From: Gnetum montanum
Taxonomy: Eukaryota > Streptophyta > Gnetopsida > Gnetales > Gnetaceae
Direction: 5' to 3'
DNA: 64,000 bases
Assembly (NCBI GenBank): GCA_015680685.1
Contig: MNCI01037900.1
Location: forward strand, 426,291 to 490,290
The translations under genes were made by a program, and so were the position numbers. Below are positions 35,173 to 47,089 of the stretch, piece after piece (position 1 is the stretch's first letter; each line of letters begins with the position of its first letter). Below the pieces are notes generated by a model. The model searched no databases. It saw only the letters and a program-made list of their open reading frames with translations, and was not told the DNA's origin.

Positions 35173-36899
35173 ACCCCTTTTTGGTGATATTCGAAACTTA
35201 AGAAAATGGGGTTAGCAGATTCCATAATATCATATGATTAAGAAATTAAAGGCACAAACATCTTTTATAAATGTATATCTAGCTAAGGATGACAAAGAGA
35301 TGAATAGCCATCAATGAGTAAACATACTTTAACATAGGTTTCAAAGGGTTGAAAAATATCCTATTAGGAGCTACCCATAAAGCACATCACATAATCCATT
35401 AAACATAAAGAGACATAATGAGATCTTTTCAAATGTGAATCTATAGTATTTCTATTTAGGAACAATGGCTAAGCATTGAAGATAAAGTATATTATTTCTA
35501 AAATAATGATCCAAAATCCATTAGTAGCAAAATTACTATATCAACATACACTTGATATGATTACGAAGACTATATTCATAATAAATGTCAAGTCTTAACC
35601 AATAGTCTTCACCATATATCTTAAAAACATCTTTTCTTCTCCTCATTTTTTATCATCAAAAAGATACCATTAGTAGATTTCATTATGAAGGAGATAGACA
35701 ACATAGTTTTCTTTGAAGATCTTAGATTCAATATTTATAAAAATGGTTAAAACTAGCACAATCTTATCATACCAAAAAAATATCAAGTACAATCAATCAT
35801 ATCCTTAACATAATGCTCATAAAGTAATCTGATACAACCATGTCAATTTCAAATGCTAGCATCAATAAAGGCCATCTTTAGGTAAAAGATCCAAAAATGA
35901 TTTAGCCAAAAATAACTTACTCTTTTACCTCCAATACTTTACTAGATTTTAATATGAATATAACTTTTTATTCCTCATTTTCTGCCAGATGTGCTAAAAT
36001 TGGAAGTCTTGCAACTTGACTGTCTTTTAGTGAAAGTTTCTAAAAACTCCTCCTACACTAGTGGTCCAAAAGATAATGACTATTGATGAAGTACAAGCTC
36101 CCCCTACATAAGTGCAAGTTTCCTTCCAAGTTTTTCAATGCATCTACTACTTGAATTTCCTTCCTTTGGTCACCTTTCCTTTGTAGAGATGCATCTCATC
36201 AATATCAATAAATCTGTAATGCCATACTAAGATCAACTATGGAGACTTTTGAACTTAAAGGCTCTCATTAGTTGTACCTTTAATAGATGCTAAATACCAA
36301 AATTTTCAAAAGATACCAACATAGCACCATAATTTTCCTTTTGATGAAAATCTTTTTTTCAATCTCTCTTAAAAGAATTATGAATTTCAATCAAGATCCT
36401 TGAACCACTTGAAAGCATTACATACTAGTTAAGGATTAAAAAATTGATTTGTTAATATTCATCAAGAATCTTTCAAAACATATTACAACCCAATAATAAG
36501 CATAATATCTACATCATTTGAGTTGTATTACAAGATATATATGTTCTAACACTAGTGAGATGATGCAAACTTACCAGACACTACCTTGTGATTTTTTGTA
36601 CCTTGATCCTCTCTAGAGATAATTCTCATTAATATCCATTAAGATTTTGAAGTTCATATGCTTTTATCTACAACTCAACATCTTGCAAGATCAAGTGATA
36701 TTTTCTTTGGATAACCAAAGATTTCCAACAGCATCCATTCAATTAATTTCCTAACTACTAATCATTTATAAACATAAACTAATCTACACTAAGTCTAGTA
36801 GGTGAAGGAATAAAGATTTACTGTTACTTACCTTGCTTGCTTTCTAGCATGAACATGATTAATGAAGTTTGAGATGAGTTCCTCCATCATAGAGTACCT

Positions 36900-38602
36900 C
36901 CTTAGCATGCAAATGTTCCTTCTCTTTTCTTTCATCTCCGCCTTAATTTGAATCTCCAAACTCATGTGAGGTTGCTACTTTGTCATGCTCATGTTCTTCA
37001 AAATGAGAGGACTGATAATTTTTGCTAGTTATGGGTAATGATTCTTTAATTTCATCAGAGACCATTTCTTCCTCTTGTTCATTCATTCTTCAAGTTTTTG
37101 TACCCTGCAAGTTACACTTACTAGACTCCCCTTAATAAGACCAAGTAGCTATGTTATTTTGCGCTATAGGTTGCTAATAATAACCTCATTCATGTCCACA
37201 TACTTTATAGTAAAAATATAGGATATTTCTAATTTGGATAGGATAATCAAACCTAGTCTTGTTTATCTTCTTAGACAATACCAAACTTGTAGAAGCATTC
37301 TTTTCAAAAGCCTCTTTCAAATCTTCATTGTTCTGCTAATTGAGGCACTTCCTAATTTTTGCTAGTCCTTACATCTTATGTGTCTTTGCACTTTTGCTCA
37401 TATAAATGGGTTAGTAATAGAACCTCAACCTTTACATCTAAGAGTTGCCTTTTTAGAGTGGAGCATATACTATAGAGTTCAAAAATTTCATTCTCTTTTT
37501 TATGCATATTTTTTCTGGATTTTTTAATTACATAATGTATAGTAATAATTTCCTCATACAATTCACTATACCTTTCATCAGGTTTACCTTTATATTCTTC
37601 AAGGACTTCTATAGAATTTTCATGTATAAGAGTCATGCATATAAGATTTGAATCTATTGTAGTATCATCTACTTTCTCCTTACTTTGTTCATCAAACTAG
37701 TTTGTGTAAAGATTTTTTTTTTTTCATATCAACTTCAGATTGATCCTTCTATAGAAACCTGCCAACACATGGACATTCAAAGGTCATCCAACATTCTATA
37801 GAGGATGCATCAAGATTTGAACTTTTAAAATTCTTACCTCTTTTCTTTTCTTTGATGCTAGAATGGTTGAAGTCCTTGTCTTTTCATGTAAGTAATCTTT
37901 GAACTCTCCTAGACAAGAGAGCTAATTCATCTTCACTATTTGCTTCATGTTCAGGTGGCTCCTTCTACTTTGATGAACTTTTAAGAACAATAGGCTTTTC
38001 TTTGATAACATCTTCACTAATGAGATTCATCTCATAAGTAATGAGTGCCCTTTGAAGCTTTTCAAATTTAAGAACTAAGAAATCTTTGATTTCCTCCATG
38101 GTTGTAACTTTGGGTCTAAACTCAAGCTACAAAGTTCTAATCATTTTAATAACCACATCACTTTTAGATAAATCTTTTCCCATTCCACGAATGGCTATAA
38201 CTAAATCATTTTCTCTAGAAAAAAACTCCTTGATTTTCTCTCCTTACTTCATTTTAAGTTTATCATACTCACTTTGTAAGACTAGAAGTTTTGATTGTTT
38301 AACAAAAATGTACCTTCATATGTTACGTCTAGTGTTTCCCAAATTTCTTTAGCAATTCTACACCAAGATAATTTTTTTCTTTCGAATCAAACATGAACTT
38401 ATCTTTTTTCATTTTGCATCCATTTTCTTCTTAGCTTGGTAGCTCTTATGGTGCTATTGATGGATGGCATATATTGTTCAAGAATGGACTCCCAAACTTT
38501 GAACTCCATGGATTCGAAGAACCCTTGCATTCTAGCCTTCCAATACACGAAGTCAACCCCATCAAAAATAGGTGGCTTGGTATATGATGCTCCTTCCATC
38601 AT
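36900..38602 (-). pseudogene. copia gag
   Basis: The ATG at 38602 opens MMEGASYTKPPIFDG and VDFVYWKARMQGFFES, the N-terminal copia gag motif. AKEIWETLDVTYEGT (about 38330), TTMEEIKDFLVLKFEKLQ (about 38090) and LITYEMNL follow. A long acidic tail includes an open stretch (37376-37636) predicted helical, with repeated Glu/Lys (ELYEEIITIHYVIKK). Long coiled tails occur in SIRE-like copia gags. Stops break the frame. Confidence 0.72.
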
Positions 38603-38640
38603 TCACTCCTGAGATGTTAAGCTCCAAAAATGAGTATCAG

Positions 38641-38654
38641 GCTCCAATACCACT
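38641..38654 (-). promoter_or_regulatory. primer-binding site of the copia element
   Basis: The minus strand reads AGTGGTATTGGAGC, matching the tRNA-iMet primer sequence TGGTATCAGAGC with two changes, immediately inside the 5' LTR. Confidence 0.65.
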
Positions 38655-39119
38655 TAAAGACCAAGAACTTAGAAGTGAAATTGAATAAGTTACCCAATTT
38701 AAATAACCAGGACAACCAAAACCGCACAAAAATTTATGTGGTTCCCTAACTTAGGTATGTCCACACTTGGAGGGTAGAATCCTTGCACACCTTTGAACTT
38801 GATTTCTTCAAAGAGTGGTTTAAAGAACATCACAACCTTTACAATGTTTAAGCTCCACTTAGAGTGTTTTCTCACTAAAAACACACCCAACCCCAAAAAG
38901 TCCCAACAAGCTCAAAATGTAATTTCAAGGATTCCACAATCTTTACAATGACATGAGCCCCGCACATAGCATTTTCTCATTGGAAACACACTCAACACTA
39001 CAAGGTCCCAATAAGCTCACAAGATGCCTTCTTGCAAGAAGCCCATCAACCCCACAAGATGGAAACACAACAATCACTTGATGTAAACAATACATATTTC
39101 AATGACCAGTGCTTGTATA
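38655..39119 (-). repeat. 5' LTR of the copia element, truncated
   Basis: It aligns with 34056-34640 (with deletions) up to CAGTGCTTGTATA. It then switches directly to E4 LTR sequence, so its U3 half is gone. Confidence 0.7.
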
Positions 39120-39373
39120 ATACCTGTTGCTCGAATAAAGATCCGTTCACTTTAGGACTCCTATTGCAGGCACATGGAAAATATTCTATCTCTGGAGTGA
39201 TCAATCTGCGAGAGTTTCCCTACTTCTAGCCTAGGATGGGGAAACAAGAGAGAGCCGCCTCTTATTTATAGATATGATGGCACACCGCGATATCGCGTAC
39301 GCAACATTGTAGGGGATGACGCGAAATCGCATGGGATAAGATATCGTGGCCCATGCGATATCGTGTCTCATCA
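39120..39373 (-). repeat. 3' LTR of E4, truncated (U3/TATA part only)
   Basis: It matches 45748-46001 of the 5' LTR from TTGCTCGAATAAAG to GTCTCATCA, with GATATCGCG words and the TTATTTATAGA box. The remaining about 800 bp are lost. Confidence 0.85.
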
Positions 39374-41380
39374 TACCCCCATGACTGAATGAAAACTCAT
39401 CCTTGAGTTCCTTACAAAATATTGGAAAGGTATGGGATTATTGACTGAATGGGAACTAATGGGATGACATGTGAACGGATCATCATTACAAGACTTGACA
39501 AAACTGATGTTCATGACAACAAGAGTGAATACCTTATTACGTTGACATCAGGCCTCATTTGACAGCTTGAGAGAAAAAGAGAGAGAAAGAAGTCTTGCTG
39601 CTGCCAATGCCAAGATTTCGCCTTTCGTTGTCCATCGGTAACCGCATCATCGGTCTTGCTTCTTGAATAGCTACTTCCAGCACTGCTCCATTCTAAGTGT
39701 TTGCTCCAGATCCAATCCATTGTTGTATAATCACCATCTGCACACACAAAACAATCTTATATTAGCAAGGGTAAATGAATCATCATGTAATTAATACCTT
39801 GCTTCGGTGTAAGTCCATTGGCTAGGTTGTGGTATGGCTGATTGCGGATCTAGGGATATAATATTGATGACTACTGAAGGTGTAGGGGTTAGGAAAAAAA
39901 TCAAAAAGATTCAAGGCTAAGGAAAAATTGAAAAAATTGGGCCCCATATCCCCATGACTAATCGTGAACCTCTGGTAGCATTAGAATGGAGAAAGAAAAG
40001 GAGTAAGGAAGATAGATAAAAAGGGACAACTATGACATCAATGAAATGGATGTCAAGATGGAAATGAACAAAATAAAATTAATTGCAAAAATGTTAAGGA
40101 AAATAATTTAACTGATGCACCAAAGAGGAATGTCAGTGGGTCCTCCCCAAAGCAGGCTCATGCCCTTAATGCCCTGACAAACCCACATTCGAAGAGTCCA
40201 TAGGCTCTGGGAATGTCATTTGGAACAAGAGTTAAAGTCTTAACCGCAAGAATTTACCAAAAAGAAAACAATGCATCAACCAAAATATATACACTAATGA
40301 TACAATCGGCAATGAGGTGAATAATGGAGAGAAGGATGGAGAGAAGATAATGGAATGGAGTCTCAAGAACAAGGTGGTGTACAACCCCTTGTGTAGTTTA
40401 TGATTAAAGTGACTTGGAAAATCTCATTCCAACTCTAGCCTCAAACAAACCACTTCCAGTGACTTCGCATCAATGCATTCGGCCAAACCATACACTTGGG
40501 TAACAAGAATGCCTTCCCCAAGAGTCACCACCATTCCAACGAAACAAGGAGAGAATGGGAAGCAAGAAGGGCCTTAGTTAGAGGGAACATTTTTAGTTCC
40601 ATAACCAGTGCTTGCAGCCCAAGGAATTATTCCATCTAAGGGGTGTGCTTTGAATTCTCACTTTTCTTTTTCTTCTTCTCTTCTTCTTTTTTTTTTCTTT
40701 TTTATTTTTTTTTATTTTTGTGTTTTGTGTTTTTATGCGTGAGAACCACACCATGCAAAGACTTCTTATTTTTATTGACTCAACTTCTGATAATTGGGTA
40801 ACGTCGAAACGACAAGAAAACTCAAAAAGAAAAACATCCAAGCACCCAAGAGAATGGCCAACACAAATACATCAAGTTCCCTTGAAGTCACACACTTTTC
40901 AACCTTGAGTTCTTCCTTGGTTTGAGAAATGCCCAGTCACTAATTCGTTAAAGTTCTTATTATGAAGGGGACTATACATTTCCAAGCCAAGAGAGACCAT
41001 AGAAACTGGTGGATGAATGGATGAAGTAATCTCATTGCCTGCCATATCAAAAGAAACATACCTTAGTATCAACATTGTGACTTAAAGGTAAAAACCAAAC
41101 ATTAGCAATCAATATAAAACTAGTTCATACCATCATAGAGAACACTTATTAGATGACAAACTTACAGGGTGGATACACACACACACACACAAAATGAAAA
41201 AGTATAACAATGTTGTAAAACAAAAACAAGAAAGGTTAAAGAAATTTGTAAAACAAAAATTAGAAAAGTTAAAGGAATTTGTAAAACAAAAATTAGAAAA
41301 GTTAAAAAAATTTGTAAAACAAAAACGTGTAAGACAAAAATGTGTAAAACAAAAACTGAAAAAGAACTAAGGGCCCCATA
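39374..41380 (-). other. 3' non-coding region of E4
   Basis: It is colinear with the E2 region 13577-15300. It has the GTGTGCAG site at about 39733-39748, the GTGGGTCCTCCCCAAAGCAGG block near 40136, a T-rich tract at 40670-40735, (CA)8 at about 41174-41190 and a 33-bp tandem repeat (41215-41365). No gene is supported. Confidence 0.6.
41215..41365. repeat. 33-bp tandem repeat
   Basis: The unit GTAAAACAAAAA...TTAAAGAAATTT starts at 41215, 41248 and 41281. A fourth, shortened set of GTAAAACAAAAA words follows. It lies in the E4 3' region; E2 has only a vestige near 15390-15430. Confidence 0.7.
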
Positions 41381-41383
41381 TGA

Positions 41384-42290
41384 TTAGCATAGGTGGCCAT
41401 CTCCCCCATGATTGAATGGAAAGGGAGAGGTTCGAAATAATGAATGCTTGTTTGAATTTCTAAGAAGTGTCCAACTTCTCCCAATTGATGATCTTAGATT
41501 AAGGGATGGAAGTTGGCGACGCTCATATTCCAATGTGTCTATGCCTTTGTTGTTGGCATGGTTTGTTTTCTCAATTCGTTCCATGCATATTTGTCGGTTG
41601 CTATTTCTAGTAGCTGTCAACCACGGGGTGTCTACTACTTGTTGTGTGGTTGCTACATACAGGCATCTTTGTTTCAAAGTTTCAAAGGCACACCTGTTAC
41701 ATGGAGACATTTCCTCCATGTCATCACCCGACGAATCACTGTATGTGATGCATGAAACTTTCCTCTTCTCAATCTTTCCATAAATGTTTATCTTAGAAAT
41801 TTTCAACGAAAGATCACGAATGCCTAGGCATGCGTCTACTATGCTCAACCATGCTCTTCCCATTATAATTGGGAAGTCCCCTTTGTCATTGTTAACCTCA
41901 ATCACTAGGAAATTAGCTGGGTAAGACCAACCACACACAATGGTAGCGATGTCCTTCACCAATCCCAAGGGAATGGTGATGGATTGGTCTGTCAGCTCTA
42001 GTTGAATGTTGCTCTTCTTAAGTTGGGGCAGGTTCCAGGCGTGATACATCTCTCATGAAATTAAGTTGACTCCGAAACCTAAGTCTAGAAGAGCCCTATG
42101 TGGTTTATTTTTGGTGAATTGTAAATAGATTAAGGGACTCCCAGGGTCAGTTAGTTTCCTGGGAAGGTGGCCTACCTTGATCCAGTCGGTTATGGTATGC
42201 GTTAACATAACCGTATGCATTAAGCTCTGATTTTGGACTGAAGGGTGCTCTAAAGTTTTGTTTGTTGGAGGAGCATACCTAGACTCAACC
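41384..42290 (-). pseudogene. gag C-terminus and retropepsin-like protease of E4
   Basis: The segment 42053-42292 carries SPLIYLQFTKN and the loop LLDLGFGVNLIS. After one stop, 41384-42049 continues with LELTDQSITIPLGLVKDIA, NDKGDFPIIMGRAWLS and ACLGIRDLSLKISK, the protease body. The D-L-G loop resembles the Athila-type DLGASVNL, whereas E2 has D-S-G. The frame then runs into a non-retroviral tail and stops at 41384. Confidence 0.78.
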
Positions 42291-42299
42291 ACTTGTTGT

Positions 42300-44779
42300 T
42301 ATGAGAGCTTGTTTGGGCTTCTGGTTCTGAAGAAAGTTCTTCTCTTTTTACAGTTGTCAGAACCAACAACGGGTTGAATGTTTACTACTCTCGTAGCGTG
42401 GTGTTGCTACGATTGAGTGGGGAGTTCCCCTTGCATTGTTAGAGCAGGAGGTGTTATGGGAACTACCGGTGGAAGAGGTGCAGATGGATTAGGAGGATGG
42501 TATGGGTATGGAGCGTCTCCCGGAGGAGAAGGAGTCCTCCTAAAGTACTCCTGAACTTGGTAGTGACGTTGGGGAGTTGTGTGACCCATAGAGTCACTTG
42601 GAGAAATCGGCTGTTGCACATAATAACCATAAGGGTCGGGCTATTGGTAAGGGTATTGATGTTTCGGCGGTGGCATCCCCCATGACTGTGGGTATTTCCA
42701 CTGCTAATGTTGTCTGATGGGTTGTGATGGAGTTCCACTTGGATAATACGTTAAGGGTTGGTGGAACTGTCTTGGGTTACCTTGGGGATAAGGTAACCTG
42801 TAGGGTGTTTGTCGTTTGTTGAGTCTTGGGTTAAGTGCATACACCCCAAACTCTTGTAGATGTGAGATAATTGAACAACATCCCTTAGGATGGTCATAGT
42901 GGCAGATCTCACATCCACCGTCATCATCTATGTCTGATTCCACAACCTCATCAGAGATAGTAATTTTTCCCTTACCCTTGTTATGTGCAGGGCCTAAATA
43001 TCTCCGCTTTTTCTTGCTCTTGTCACTACTTCATTTCACCTTAGACTCTTCTACAATTTTCAAGACAGTTTCAATCTTACTGTCTAAGGAATTCCATATT
43101 TCTTCTACCTTAGCTGCTACTTTTGTTGTTAGCTTTTGAAGCGGCAAGGTTTTCCTGTTCACCAACTCTTCAATTGGTGACTCATCCTCTTCATCACAAA
43201 ATCTCACTCCCTTCTTTCAAAGAGAGGGATCACGGTTGTATTCTTCTACACTTTTCCTTTTTCATAGCTCACCTTCTTCTTTTGCTACTTGTTCTAACAA
43301 TCTGTGAACCTCATGGAACCTAAGTTCTGATAATCATCCTTGGGAATAAGTGCCAAGGGTTCTCCTAGTCTCATACCTTAGCCCATCTATGATGTGGCGA
43401 AGTTGATCCCTCTGTGTGTATCCATGGCCCGGGCAACGATGTAACAATGTGTAGTATCAAGCCATGGCAGCATCCAAGGGTTCATGAATACCTTGCTTCC
43501 ATCCTTGGATCTACTTACACAAGTTAAACACTCGGGAGTACGTTTGATACTTATCGTTGAACAACTCTAACATCGTACTCCACCTCTTGATGATTTCTAG
43601 TTCTAAGGACCGGTACCAGCTCTCTGCTTCCTTGATGAGTATCCTGGGAAACAACTTAAGTTTCTACCACTCATTCTCTATATTTTTCAAGGCACATGCA
43701 TCGTGGAATGCCTATAAATGATGTTGCGGATCAATGTTGTATCCCCCCTCAAAGTGTGGGATATTATTCATGTCTAAACGCTTGATCCAACTATCTTTTA
43801 AATGCCTTGTTGGGATTCTTACTGCCTCTGTTATGTTTAGCATACTTCGGGTTGCAAGTAGGGGCTCTTCATGATCATCTCTTTCATGACATCTGTGATG
43901 TCTTCATTGTTCCCTACTTTCCCTTCGTTCATGCCCTTGTCCTCTCTCTTGACTCTCTCGTCGAGGTCTCTCATTTTTCTTAATTTTATCCTCTCCATTA
44001 TGCTCTTCATTATTGTGCCCAGAGGTGGAAGGAGAGGGTGAGTGATGTGAAGAAGGGGAAGAAGAAGGAGAACCATCGCCACAATGATGTTTCTTACCTT
44101 CTCTTCTATGGCTTCGGCCCCGATCGTGGTGACGATCTAAGTGCCTGTCCTTGTCATTTGTTGTTGTTCCTTCTGTGAATAGTTGGTGTTCACGGGGATT
44201 AGAACCAGGGATATGTATCGTGGATCATAGGTTCTGATACTCCACCTCCTCACTTTCTTTAAGAGGGAAAACATCTTTCGATAGTAAACTAGTTATAAGT
44301 GGTTCACCATCTCTAGTATCGCTTAGGACGTGCGAGACCTCTTTGCCCTTCAACAGTGTATGTTGGTTCTCCTGCCTTGAGTTCCTAATACATTGTGCTT
44401 CTGTGGGATGATAATCCCTCATGTCAAAGTCTTCTGCAAAATATTCAGCATACAATTCTGTCATGCCAATCTGTGCCAAAGCACTGAGAAGCATGTTAGG
44501 GACTGATCAATCTGGAGATAATACTATGTTACCTTGCAGGTCTCTCCAATGCATCTGTTCATCTTGATGGAGGATAAAAGTAAAGTTGGGAATATACTCA
44601 TCGGGATGAGTATAGAATTTCCGGTATTGTTGAGGAATCGACTAATTTAGATTATGTGTTTTTGATTACNAGTATTGTTGAGGAATCGACTAATTTAGAT
44701 TATGTGTTTTTGATTACCGACTGTTCTTTGTATGATCCCTAGGTGATGTGCTCTTGTGAGAAGAAGAAGAAGAAGACAT
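42300..44779 (-). pseudogene. gag of E4
   Basis: The start is MSSSSSSHKSTSPRDHT at 44779. The order matches E2: YAEYFAEDFDMRDYHPTEAQC (44225-44494), a charged Ser-rich section, and capsid text with PGHGYTQRDQLRHIIDGL near 43430. It continues with the knuckle-like CEICHYDHPKGC (42704-42943, C-x2-C-x3-H-x3-C) and a proline-rich tail (42407-42738). Several stops are present, and an assembly N with duplicated flanks at 44670 disturbs the N-terminal part. Confidence 0.8.
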
Positions 44780-44906
44780 GATGTCTTACTTGATGTGCTA
44801 TTTGACCGTTATATAATTTTTTTTATTTGATTAACCCGAAGGTTCGTTTAGGCTCCCAACGATGTGAGTAATATCCTATGTTCTACTTAGCGCACAAACA
44901 CTTAGT

Positions 44907-44924
44907 CCCTGGCAACGGTGCCAA
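44907..44924 (-). promoter_or_regulatory. primer-binding site of E4 (tRNA-Asp-like)
   Basis: The minus strand reads TTGGCACCGTTGCCAGGG directly after the 5' LTR. It is the best match in the window to the tRNA-Asp 3' end. Confidence 0.78.
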
Positions 44925-46001
44925 TGATGAGTGGCAAGGTACCCCTACACTCAACCATATGAATACGAGCGTAGCACGCGCGATCCGGTTGAACTCCGCA
45001 GACTAAGTGCCTACACGCCTCATGGAACACTTAAGGTTAACCATTCGTTGTCTTCCCAGACTTACTTGTAGTTGTCACGGTGTATGGTTAAGTAAGTCCA
45101 AGGTATATGATTTTTATATCTTTTTATGTTTTTCTCCTATGCTATTGAGGTGAAGGGTTGAGAAACTAATTACTAACTCTAACTAATGAACTAAGTCTAA
45201 ATTAACCTAGCATCAACATCCATTCCCACTTACCGTACACACCCTAAACCGATGCAACCATGGCTACCAAACGCTAATCGTTGCTGGGATCACCACGCGT
45301 AACGCACGTGCTCGAAGTGGTTGTACTAAGGCACTTAACTAGGAGGAAAGGGTAAGAGAATCTAATCTAGCCTAAGTGCGATGAGCATCTGTTCCTTGAT
45401 TATCCGTACACATCCTTGTGCATGACTGCCACTGGGATTACCAAGCGTAGATCCTAGGTACGCCACTGGGTTACCAAGTAGTCACACTTAAATGCTTGTA
45501 ATCAAGTCGTACTCATTCCACGTTACTAGGAGAGAAAGCAGTAAATGACAAAGTGAATGCTGCAATGATGAAGTAATCTCAATCTTTATTGTTGGTCATG
45601 TGTGCATCCAAGTACGTCACACTCAAATAAAGAATGTCGTACAATTACATTCACCACACTGCGGGCAATCCTAATTAGCCTATTCCATGCACTACAAGGT
45701 TTATCCAGGAAGTTCATCTTTATTGTCATACACAACTTGTGTTCAGGTACAATGTTGCTCGAATAAAGATCCATTCACTTTAGGACTTCTATTGCGGGTA
45801 CATGGAAAATATTCTATCTCTGGAGTGATCAATCTGCCAGAGTTTCCCTACTTCTAGCCTAGGATGGGAAAACAAGGGAGAGCGGCCTCTTATTTATAAA
45901 TATGACGGCACACCGCGATATCGCGTACGCAACATCACAGGGGACAACGCGATATCGCATGGGATGAGATATCATGGCCCATGTGATATCATGTCTCATC
46001 A
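44925..46001 (-). repeat. 5' LTR of E4 (1077 bp, chimeric)
   Basis: Its two outer parts match the E1/E2 LTR type. About 320 bp in the middle (about 45343-45666) match the E3 LTR type (GTGCGATGAGCATCTGTTCC, TCACACTTAAATGCTTG). The joins fall at words both LTR types share (TAGGAG and CTGCGGG). GATATC words lie at 45917-45990 and the TATA-like box at about 45888. Confidence 0.82.
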
Positions 46002-47000
46002 GAGATGTAGGGGAGGAGGCTCCCATTTTTAATTTTTTACACTCAACATTTATCTTACAATCCATGTCACCAATAAGTAAAAAAGCATTGTCTAGTAAAA
46101 ATACTTGGAATAATAGTAAAATTAGAAAGAGAATGAGATACCTTTGGGGTTTTTAAATTGAAAGTAGTATTTGTAGACTTCTTCTTTTTATATTGCATTG
46201 AGTAAAATCCATTTGCATCAACATTTTCATTGTTGGTCCCTATTGAAAATTTATTTTTTTCTAAAGAGGAATTTTCTTTGAATATCAAAAGTTTACTAGC
46301 GTCTTTAGAAATAAAAGGATTAGTAAAAGGTTGAAAACTTGTTGAACAAGATTTTATTTGTGCCTACTAAAAACTACCATTATTTTCCTTTTCTAAAAAT
46401 TGTTGTTTGTTTTCTTCACAAATAACTTTTTTATTGAGAATAAGACATTCTAATAATATGGCCTTCACAATGACAATAGCTACAATGTTTTCATAAATTA
46501 TAATATGTAATTTTTTGGAAAAAGTACAAATTACCGACCTTGAGTTTTAATTCTTTCTTCTTCTTCTTTTGTTGTAAATCAATCTCTATAAAACAACGTG
46601 TGCATTGTACACCATTTAGTAAAGTTTTTTACTCTGTTTGTAGGATTATGTCAATGCTACCAACAATTTCACTTTCAACACTTTGAAAAATGAGAGGAAG
46701 ATTTTCTAATTTAATTGAACAATGAATTTTAGAATAATTAGAGGAATATGTATCAAAATTCACTTTCCATTCCTGAGTAATAAAAGTATTATGCTAATCC
46801 ATAAAAACTTTAATACCCAATGTTTTCTCAACCATTTCAAAATTAGCCAATTCAACAAATAAAAAAGATTTGGGCATGCAAAATATTAATTCTATAGTGT
46901 TCAAGAATTGCCTAAATCACTAGTATAAAACCCTTATTCATGTGAAGAAATCCAATAATTTGTAGAAATATGTATCGTGAAGTGATATATTTTGATAATG
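46002..47000 (-). pseudogene. LINE ORF1 remnant
   Basis: Minus-strand frames with stops contain EWKVNFDTYSSN near 46750, then IHCSIKLENLPLIFQ and CTRCFIEIDL near 46590. A zinc-knuckle-like CSYCHCEGHII follows (about 46455-46490). This is the DUF4283-plus-knuckle order of plant LINE ORF1. The orientation and position suit the LINE ORF2 at 31100-34055, with the copia element and E4 inserted between them. Confidence 0.5.
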
Positions 47001-47089
47001 ATTCATATAAATCATCAAATAAATAAAATCAAAAACTTTAGAATTGGTGGAGGGACACCAATTTTGAGCCCCTTTTTCCTCCCTACAGA

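Larger units (their letters stand above)
34056..39119 (-). mobile_element. decayed Ty1/copia element with 3' LTR and truncated 5' LTR
   Basis: The 3' LTR (34056 to about 35172) and a partial 5' LTR (38655-39119) share the text from ACCAAGAACTTAGAAG onward. Between them are an iMet-type primer site and a copia gag. About 1.8 kb after the gag (35180-37000) shows no readable protease, integrase or RT, so the element is either non-autonomous or ruined. The outer half of its 5' LTR is missing at the junction with E4. Confidence 0.72.
39120..46001 (-). mobile_element. E4: non-autonomous gag-protease LTR element, 3' LTR truncated
   Basis: The 5' LTR (44925-46001), tRNA-Asp-like primer site, gag (from 44779), protease, a 2-kb non-coding 3' region, polypurine tract (39374-39383) and a cut 3' LTR (about 39120-39373) are all in the same order as in E2. 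No RT, RNase H or integrase is present. The right flank is LINE ORF1 sequence. The left flank is missing, so no target duplication can be read. Confidence 0.88.

Noticed and set aside
41412-41783. 123-codon plus-strand frame
   Set aside because: It is antisense to the E4 protease frame 41384-42049 and not conserved in E2.
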